Assembly (NCBI GenBank): GCA_933822405.4
Contig: CAKOGP040001247.1
Coordinates: forward strand, 5,295 to 17,111
DNA: 11,817 nucleotides
DNA from: Cylindrotheca closterium
Taxonomy: Eukaryota > Bacillariophyta > Bacillariophyceae > Bacillariales > Bacillariaceae
Reading direction: 5' to 3'
Below are positions 6,349 to 11,817 of this stretch, one piece after another (positions within the stretch are counted from its first letter, which is position 1; each line of letters begins with the position of its first letter). The notes beneath the pieces were generated by a model. The model was not told where the DNA came from. It searched no databases and worked only from the letters and a program-made list of their open reading frames with translations. The translations under genes were made by a program, and so were the position numbers.

Positions 6349-6470
6349 ACACCCTCTCAGAACCGACCGTTCCAACCAACAAATTTCATTTAAAAATTAC
6401 CCCCAAAAGTCACTATTCGTTTCCATAACCTACTCACAAATCTCCAGTATTGGCCATTTCATTTGAACCA

Positions 6471-6826
6471 ATGCAGACCTTTCCCCCATGCACCCTTGAT
6501 GCCATCCTCCAGGTTGGTCGTTCTGCTTTGACAACCGTCAAGGACCTACCCCTGGAACTACTAAGGAAAACCTCCTCCTCTCCAACTACTTCCACACTCA
6601 TATCGCTAGTGAGTGCAAAAACATCCTCCTCTCCCAAGCGCACGGATTTGCTTACTTTAATGGCGCCGATGGTACCCTCCGGCAAGTCATCTGCGCTAAG
6701 CAGGTCGGCCCAAACTTGCACTGCACATCCGCCAATGATAGCTATGATGTCCCCACCCCAGTTGCCTTTTCTTTAGATGCCCTTGGCAGCAGCGTCATAT
6801 CTATTGCCCGAGACGACCTCGCTTGA
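6471..6826 (+). pseudogene. Gag-like gene, N-terminal part, frameshifted with nonsense codon (copy 2)
   Basis: Base-for-base the same as 1467-1822: ATG at 6471, a frame change near 6545-6560, and a TGA at 6824-6826. Because both copies share these lesions, they were present before the duplication. Downstream of the TGA the same frame continues into the 421-codon core. Non-autonomous and presumed not translated as a full-length protein. Confidence 0.5.
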
Positions 6827-6877
6827 GAATGTCAAGCCCGGCACCTTCATGACGCCCAATACTCTGCCCACACTGCC

Positions 6878-8143
6878 TTGGCCCCTGATAGCACCGACCC
6901 GCCCAAGGACATCCACTGGCCCAGTGGGGACGGAGTGTTCACCAAAGTCAAAAAGTTCTTCCCCATCTACCCTGGTGCCAACATCCCACCAAGCCTTAAG
7001 CTATCCACCGCCCCACCGTCCAATCTAGAATCCTTCCACCCCCAATTCCGGCTCTGGTACAAGGCAATGAAGTACCTTCACGATCACAATGAGTCCCAGA
7101 GCCTCCATTCCCACGCCCACATCTTCAGCGCCGACACCATCCCAACCGATCGATTTCCAGACAGCGACCTAGCTACGCATCTGACATATTCCCCATCCAC
7201 CGTCAGTGCATTTGCAGCTGAGGTCCTCACCTACAAAGCCCTCTTCGAAGAATTCAAACAGCACTTGGCCCTCTCTACTTTAGCATCTACTAATCATGTC
7301 ACTACCCAAGAAGCTCCAGCAGCCCCCCTTCCAGCAGGGGCCCCATTTGATAGCAAACTTTTTGCCCAGATCATGGCCAACGCTCTCAAAGGCGCCAATG
7401 CCAGCACCAAGGAAAAAGATCTGGCCCGCACTTCAGCCAGTGCCAAAGACTCTTTCAGCTTGATTTTTGGCCGAGTCAAACCGGTCATCCAGCTTGACGG
7501 CTCCACTGTCAACGAATTCCACCCATCCGTCCTCACTGACGACTTTGTCACATTCTTGGAAATCGGTTCGATCAAAGAGGCCCTACGCCACCTCCATGAC
7601 ACCTTTGCCCACATCACCGATACCCTCACCACTCGGAACAATTACGACCGAAACGTCAACTTCGATATTGCCCTCTTCCAACACGCTACAGTCACTGCCC
7701 TCAAAACATGCAGCTTTGGAGTTCGCCCCCTCACCATGCACCCCCACAAAGCCACCTCACTTCTCAGCCTCCTAGCTTGGCTCCCACCGAACAAAAATGA
7801 TGTCAGGTACACCACTTTCCTCTCGGAAGGCCGAGACATAATCCGCCAGGAAGCCATGGAAGAAGACAAGTCCAAGCAAGCCGCGAAAAAGACAGACATC
7901 TTTGTTCATGGCGACATCAGTTCTGTCAAAGCTCTGATCAAGATGTTAGCAAATTTCTTTGCCTTTGTCAAATACTGTGTCGAAGACTTTACCTTCGATG
8001 ACCCCCCATTAATTGTCACACTCTTGGAGGATTTCATGAACGCCCTCCACACACCTGCTGCCAAAGATTGGATCCGTTACAATGCCGTAGTCCCACACCT
8101 CCCATTGTGTGGGAGCCGCCAAAAACAAAACGACTCAAAGTAA
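6878..8143 (+). CDS. Gag-like core protein, uninterrupted version (copy 2)
   Basis: This is the best-preserved plus-strand ORF: 421 codons from a TTG at 6878 to a TAA at 8141-8143. The frame is actually open from 6827, and the first ATG is at 7067, so the true start was probably far upstream, before the TGA at 6824. Relative to copy 1, the extra 16 bp at 7745-7760 keep one frame throughout (MHPHKATSLLSLLAWLPP). Predicted features are long helices, an Ala/Thr-rich middle (about residues 135-190) and an acidic-aromatic C-terminal part (FFAFVKYCVEDFTFDDPP). No named domain is visible. The neighbouring CCCH finger segment and the retroelement context suggest a Gag-type nucleocapsid precursor; I cannot assign an order or family. 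Confidence 0.6.
   Translation: MAPDSTDPPKDIHWPSGDGVFTKVKKFFPIYPGANIPPSLKLSTAPPSNLESFHPQFRLWYKAMKYLHDHNESQSLHSHAHIFSADTIPTDRFPDSDLATHLTYSPSTVSAFAAEVLTYKALFEEFKQHLALSTLASTNHVTTQEAPAAPLPAGAPFDSKLFAQIMANALKGANASTKEKDLARTSASAKDSFSLIFGRVKPVIQLDGSTVNEFHPSVLTDDFVTFLEIGSIKEALRHLHDTFAHITDTLTTRNNYDRNVNFDIALFQHATVTALKTCSFGVRPLTMHPHKATSLLSLLAWLPPNKNDVRYTTFLSEGRDIIRQEAMEEDKSKQAAKKTDIFVHGDISSVKALIKMLANFFAFVKYCVEDFTFDDPPLIVTLLEDFMNALHTPAAKDWIRYNAVVPHLPLCGSRQKQNDSK
8091..8114 (+). repeat. 8-bp-stem hairpin in frame overlap (copy 2)
   Basis: TCCCACAC (8091-8098) and GTGTGGGA (8107-8114), loop of 8 nt. It is identical to the copy 1 hairpin and again sits where the core frame and the zinc finger frame overlap (8091-8143). 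Confidence 0.45.
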
Positions 8144-8165
8144 ACTTTGTAATGGCCAACCGATC

Positions 8166-8648
8166 ATGGCAGACACGTTCGTGAACGCTTTCAGTGGAGT
8201 CACACAAGCCATCAGCCACATCAATCTCTCCATCAGTATGGGCAACCTTGGCCCATACGGCACATGCCCCAACCTGCATGCTATTCTCACTGGAAAACCA
8301 ACCCCCGCTCCCAAACGTGAGAGCCCCAATTCCCGTGAATGGCCTGACCCAACCAAACGCGCAAAGCACCCACCTCAAGGAACTCATCCCGGATACCTGA
8401 TGTATGACGGCCTAGGCCAACTTCCAATTGCCCCTTTCAAATGTAAACACCCCATTACCGGCAAACAGGCAGACTTCTGTTCCCATTTCCTATTTGCCAA
8501 CTACCATTGCAACCGCCCCCGCTGCCACAATATCCATTACACCAAACAGTTTGCAGCAACTATGGGATCTGCCGACACCCAGGCATTTGAAAAATTCATT
8601 GAAAAAACCCCTGGGGTGACCCGTTCGGCCCCAAAGCCTCATGGTTAG
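8166..8648 (+). CDS. CCCH-type zinc finger segment of Gag-like protein (copy 2)
   Basis: Identical to 3146-3628, with the cluster C-x9-C-x4-C-x3-H at bases 8478-8537. Here it follows an uninterrupted core ORF, so only one frame change (+1, within 8091-8143) separates the core from the finger. Either a single-base indel split one gene in two, or the two parts were joined by +1 ribosomal frameshifting; because both copies are the same, sequence alone cannot decide. The frame ends at a TAG, followed by 128 bp with no continuous frame before the next ORF. Confidence 0.55.
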   Translation: MADTFVNAFSGVTQAISHINLSISMGNLGPYGTCPNLHAILTGKPTPAPKRESPNSREWPDPTKRAKHPPQGTHPGYLMYDGLGQLPIAPFKCKHPITGKQADFCSHFLFANYHCNRPRCHNIHYTKQFAATMGSADTQAFEKFIEKTPGVTRSAPKPHG

Positions 8649-8776
8649 TTCCACCAACTCCATTACTTAAACACCATTCAACCCGTCAGTGACTTACTTT
8701 CCACTTCCTTCCTGAGTGCTCTACATGCATCATCCCTCACCCAAGCAGCCTCGTTTACCAACTGACCCAGCCACCA

Positions 8777-9351
8777 ATGTCGAACCAACCCAACCTGCTC
8801 CACATTTCCACCTCCACCCCTCCACCGAGCCAACCTTCGGCAACGCCCTCAGCACACCACCGGTCCGCCCTGCCTCCCAATTCCCAGTACTACCAATTCA
8901 CTGACGCAGAGCAAGAAAAATTTGGAGAGCTCCTTGAAGTCTCCGTCCAAGGTCGTCCGTCTACCCCATCCATGACCAAACGCGACCGCGAGGCCTGGGC
9001 AGCCACCAAACTCCCATCCCCGGTTTTTCTTGCCGTCAATTCTCCGCATGGTAAGGACAGCCTGGACAGGTGGTTCAGTACAGAGCATAAGTTTGAACAT
9101 ACCTGGATATTTTTGCTGAAGAGCCGCTACCCTGGTACCTGAGCCAGACCGACCTTGCAACCCTCTTCCACGTGTGCCCATCCATCCATCTCCTCTCCCT
9201 TCTCATCCAAGAACACCGCTTTGTGGACTTCCGACCCCTCCAACAACCCATACCACCGAATCTGACCCCCAGCGTTGCCATGCATCGGTGGAGCCGCATG
9301 TTCACCGCATGCTTACTCCACTATGACCTCAGCATTGACAGAAATAAATGA
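8777..9351 (+). pseudogene. Start of downstream ORF, frameshifted and cut by copia LTR (copy 2)
   Basis: Same as 3757-4331: ATG at 8777, first frame to 9142, then protein-like sequence in the adjacent frame from 9097 to 9335, where the LTR begins. The stop TGA (9349-9351) and an overlapping AATAAA (9343-9348) are supplied by the LTR. The product is unidentified; it could be the N-terminal part of a polymerase ORF whose remainder lies beyond the copia insertion. Confidence 0.45.
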
Positions 9352-9623
9352 GTATAGACTATAAGCCTATAGTTGACTAGTTCCTACAAGTTGATCGATA
9401 TCAATCCAAGTAAAAAGCATGCAGTGAGAAAAGCGATGATCCATCACTTTTCCATGCAAATCCTATGATTTGTCAGAGAACTGCTGACTCAGTTCTTTTC
9501 TACGCTAAATTAATGGCGTGTAACAGTTTGCACACGTGTGATGCGTGCGGCGCACAGGCTACACTTCAACCTGGGAATCCTATAGGTTGAGTCACAAGTC
9601 CCGTTCCTGTTAGAATTCTGTCA
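9336..9623 (-). mobile_element. Copia LTR (3' LTR of minus-strand element), copy 2
   Basis: Identical to 4316-4603, with 8-bp terminal inverted repeats TGACAGAA/TTCTGTCA at 9336-9343 and 9616-9623. In this copy the attached copia sequence runs on for more than 2 kb to the window edge. The 5' LTR, if it survives, should lie to the right of 11817 and should be followed by AGCAT or a close match if the proposed target duplication is right. The LTR contains the AP-1-like hairpin (9477-9496) and the CACACGTGTG palindrome (9531-9540). Confidence 0.75.
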
Positions 9624-9632
9624 CTCCCCAAA
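9624..9632 (-). other. Polypurine tract before the copia 3' LTR (copy 2)
   Basis: The same TTTGGGGAG on the minus strand as in copy 1, directly abutting the LTR. Assigned by position and composition. Confidence 0.55.
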
Positions 9633-9649
9633 TGGGATGAAGTGAGGAC

Positions 9650-11788
9650 CTAGTCCTCTCGTTCAGCAGTATCCCCAGACCAGAACATTAGAGTCAGTAG
9701 TAGTGTCCAGATTTGCTGATCACCCCAATGTTTGCTGAGAATATCAGCTGGGTTGAGAGCACTGTCAATGTGGATAATAGATAGCATGTTAGCTGCTACT
9801 GCTTCTCTCACACGGTGGAATGACAATGCAACATCTTGATTGTGTAGCTTCGCTTCAGGTAGGGAAGAACTGTTCATGACAGATTCATTGTCACCAGACA
9901 TGTAGCTTTGACCTCTGATCGACACACCAAGGTACCTCAAGGTTTGTTGGAGATCCATGATCTGTTTGGCACAGGTTTGAGTGGCTACAGGCTCAGAATC
10001 ATAAGTAGCAGTCTCAACAGTTGGCTGCTCCTTAGATAAGAAATCAATTGAGGTTCCATTCAACATACACTTTGGTGAAGTAGTGTGTAGCAATCTCAGC
10101 TTGACTTGATTGGATGGACAAAGAAGTTTCTTCTTGTCCTTGACTATATTTCCAAGAGGTTTAAAACCTTGACTTTCCAACAGGTTGTGATTTCTGGCAT
10201 GTATAGTGTAGGTCACTGAGTCGTCGGCTCCAGTGATGCTCAGTGCTTCTGGAGTATTCTCCCCATGTTTCCATCCAATGGCCATACAAAAGGTCAGACC
10301 CAGGTAAGAAGGGTGTTCAAGTCGAATGTAGTGATGGCAGCATACAACCCACTTGAGATTCCAAACAATGGGGGTGTCTGTGTCAATTTCTGACCACTTG
10401 TGGATGTTACGGTAAGCCATGACACGTTCATATTCACCTTTGTCAATGTTCAGGCATAGTTGAATATGTGCAGGCTCAATGTCCTTGTTGCGGTTGTGCT
10501 TGTAGTTAAGCTCAACAATCTTAGCACGTCGAACATAACTTTCATCTGGTGAGAGAAGGAAAGTTTGTCCAATGAGGTCCCAATTTCCTAGCAGAACGTC
10601 TTCTATACCTGATTCATCCTCACTAGAATAAACAACGGTCTTAATGGTCTGATTGTCACTGGATTTGATTTTTGTAGGGGGTGCCAACTCCTCCCCATCA
10701 GATAGATCAATTGAGGTGATTATTGTAGGGAGTGTGAGTTCCTCCCCATCAGGTAGATCAAGACGTTTGTGTAGCTTGGTAGGTGATTGAGCAGAGCAGA
10801 TTTCTGAAGGAAACAAAAAGTTGTTCCTTTCTAGAAACAGAAATTGGTAGGTCATGTGGCATCCAGGATGTTCCACGTTGCCTACTGTGCCTAACATGTA
10901 ACAAATAGACTCTAGGGATGACGCCAAGAGATGATATTTGTGTTCATGGTGGGCCTCCACAGGAGATCTAGCTAGATAGACAATAGTCCACAGAAATAAT
11001 TTCTGGATATCTAGCTTGGGCAACCACTTGCGCAGGCGTTCCCAGCTGCGTTCATGCAATTTCATTGCAGAGCTCAAGTTCTTATACATTGGTTCCATTG
11101 TCAGGACAGGATCATGAGCATTTGGATCATGAGACGGTGGGCCTGGTTCTGCAGAGTTGTCCTTTGAGTTCCACCTTCCATCCTCAGAATGTGTTCTGCA
11201 GTGTGTGCTGTGTCGAGGTCCAGAGGGTGACAACTTATAAGTCAAGTCTATGGGTTTGTCTCGCAGTGGAGTAGACTCAGTGACAAAGTTGATAGGCGTT
11301 TCAGGAACAAACAGAACAGATGGTTGCCTGCCTGACTTGTAAGCTTCAAAATCTGGTGGTCTAAGTTGTGGTACATGGGCAGGATCTAAATCAAATAGAC
11401 CAGCCATGTTACATTCCAACCAATCAAGATCAGAAGCTTGTCCAGGATGTAGTTTGTACGGACCATTTGTTGGCATGATACAGTGATGAGTCTCAAAGAA
11501 ACCAATAGCATCATCTAAGGCAGGAGAATCCTTCAGAGTAGTGACTGTTGTATTCCTCTTAGTGAGGATGTCCACTCTATCAAAAGGACTTCGTTCACCT
11601 GCAGACCCATCATCCGGTACAGACTTGGCCCATTCATCAACATCAACTCCATCTATGGATATCTCGTAATCTTTGACCTCTTGAGTAGCTTTACGATACT
11701 TGGTTGCTGAGGCCAGAGCCAACTTGTCTGAATTGGTCTCTTCACTTGTTACAGAAGTCAGAGTATCTGCATCTGCACTCCTCCCCAT
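9650..11788 (-). CDS. Copia Pol-derived ORF lacking reverse transcriptase, 712 codons
   Basis: One uninterrupted frame from ATG 11788 to TAG 9650; it is open past the ATG to the window edge, so the 5' end may be incomplete. Residues 1-350 show no domain I recognise: no integrase HHCC or DDE pattern and no protease DSG. Residues 351-384 hold two 17-residue repeats (DLPDGEEL / DLSDGEEL). Residues 400-575 match the stretch before RT in diatom copia Pol (DLIGQTFLLSP, IVWNLKW, HPSYLG). At 583/584 (base 10039/10040) this joins directly to the RNase H end, with Glu592, Asp633 and Asp682 (NPADILSKHWG). The RT palm and the first RNase H Asp are deleted in frame, so neither polymerase nor RNase H activity is expected. 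The long open frame after such a deletion points to a young deletion, mobilisation in trans, or retention for another role; these cannot be separated here. Confidence 0.8.
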   Translation of the reverse strand: MGRSADADTLTSVTSEETNSDKLALASATKYRKATQEVKDYEISIDGVDVDEWAKSVPDDGSAGERSPFDRVDILTKRNTTVTTLKDSPALDDAIGFFETHHCIMPTNGPYKLHPGQASDLDWLECNMAGLFDLDPAHVPQLRPPDFEAYKSGRQPSVLFVPETPINFVTESTPLRDKPIDLTYKLSPSGPRHSTHCRTHSEDGRWNSKDNSAEPGPPSHDPNAHDPVLTMEPMYKNLSSAMKLHERSWERLRKWLPKLDIQKLFLWTIVYLARSPVEAHHEHKYHLLASSLESICYMLGTVGNVEHPGCHMTYQFLFLERNNFLFPSEICSAQSPTKLHKRLDLPDGEELTLPTIITSIDLSDGEELAPPTKIKSSDNQTIKTVVYSSEDESGIEDVLLGNWDLIGQTFLLSPDESYVRRAKIVELNYKHNRNKDIEPAHIQLCLNIDKGEYERVMAYRNIHKWSEIDTDTPIVWNLKWVVCCHHYIRLEHPSYLGLTFCMAIGWKHGENTPEALSITGADDSVTYTIHARNHNLLESQGFKPLGNIVKDKKKLLCPSNQVKLRLLHTTSPKCMLNGTSIDFLSKEQPTVETATYDSEPVATQTCAKQIMDLQQTLRYLGVSIRGQSYMSGDNESVMNSSSLPEAKLHNQDVALSFHRVREAVAANMLSIIHIDSALNPADILSKHWGDQQIWTLLLTLMFWSGDTAERED
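10658..10759 (-). repeat. Two 51-bp tandem repeats in copia pol (copy 2)
   Basis: Units 10759-10709 and 10708-10658 on the minus strand, as in copy 1. The duplication ends 3 bp to the right of the outer unit, so the repeat lies at the ancestral side of the breakpoint. Confidence 0.8.
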
Positions 11789-11817
11789 GCTTGAGTGCTG
11801 GAACTGTGAGAGAAAAT

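Larger units (their letters stand above)
6346..10762. repeat. Large direct repeat, copy 2 (4417 bp)
   Basis: This is the partner of 1342-5742. It contains 16 bp (7745-7760) absent from copy 1 and so keeps the Gag-like core frame intact. Its right edge lies inside the copia-derived ORF, which reads on without a break to the right, so the sequence to the right of copy 2 is the ancestral continuation and copy 1 is the truncated derivative. At its left edge, copy 2 is joined to the inverted scrap by a 3-bp microhomology. Confidence 0.97.

Noticed and set aside
1342..10762. The 4.4-kb direct repeats as LTRs of one giant element with a 603-bp interior
   Set aside because: The units carry two opposed coding remnants and a nested LTR, their ends lack TG...CA, and no primer binding site or polypurine tract borders the spacer.
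1..11817. CRISPR array, prokaryotic operon or phage module
   Set aside because: There are no regularly spaced short repeats and no ribosome binding sites; the only firm homology is to eukaryotic copia Pol.

Overview
The window looks like a retrotransposon graveyard from a eukaryote, most likely a diatom or a related stramenopile. The best evidence is a minus-strand pol fragment ending in the Ty1/copia RNase H tail (RYLGVSIRG, SGDNESV, NPADILSKHWG). That wording is typical of the diatom copia lineages (CoDi), which I judge from memory and not from a search. I see no bacterial operons, ribosome binding sites, CRISPR or tRNA genes, and no convincing intact host gene.

Layout. (1) Bases 1-1341 carry a minus-strand open frame (main ORF 139-1254) for an unrecognised protein with a coiled coil and a basic nuclear-localisation-like patch. 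(2) Bases 1342-5742 are copy 1 of a large direct repeat. (3) Bases 5743-6345 are a spacer: about 495 bp of unique DNA with a purine tract and TATA boxes, then a 111-bp inverted scrap of the Gag-like gene that abuts copy 2. (4) Bases 6346-10762 are copy 2. (5) Bases 10763-11817 continue the minus-strand copia-derived ORF, which is uninterrupted in copy 2 and runs open to the window edge.

Each 4.4-kb repeat unit holds two retroelements in opposite orientation. On the plus strand is a decayed, C-rich Gag-like region of unassigned class: an N-terminal part, a core of about 420 residues, a CCCH-type zinc finger segment, and the start of a further ORF. That last ORF is cut at 4316/9336 by a 288-bp LTR with 8-bp terminal inverted repeats. 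The LTR belongs to a minus-strand copia element whose polypurine tract and pol tail follow at once. The copia pol has lost the whole reverse transcriptase core by an in-frame deletion, yet it still reads as one 712-codon ORF in copy 2.

The two units share the same nonsense codon and frameshifts, so the decay came before the duplication. By eye they differ by one 16-bp indel and six substitutions, and all six substitutions fall in the last 600 bp. Inferred order of events: the Gag-like element arrived and decayed; an antisense copia element inserted into it; the block was duplicated with a small inversion at the junction; copy 1 then suffered a 16-bp deletion. None of the elements looks autonomous.
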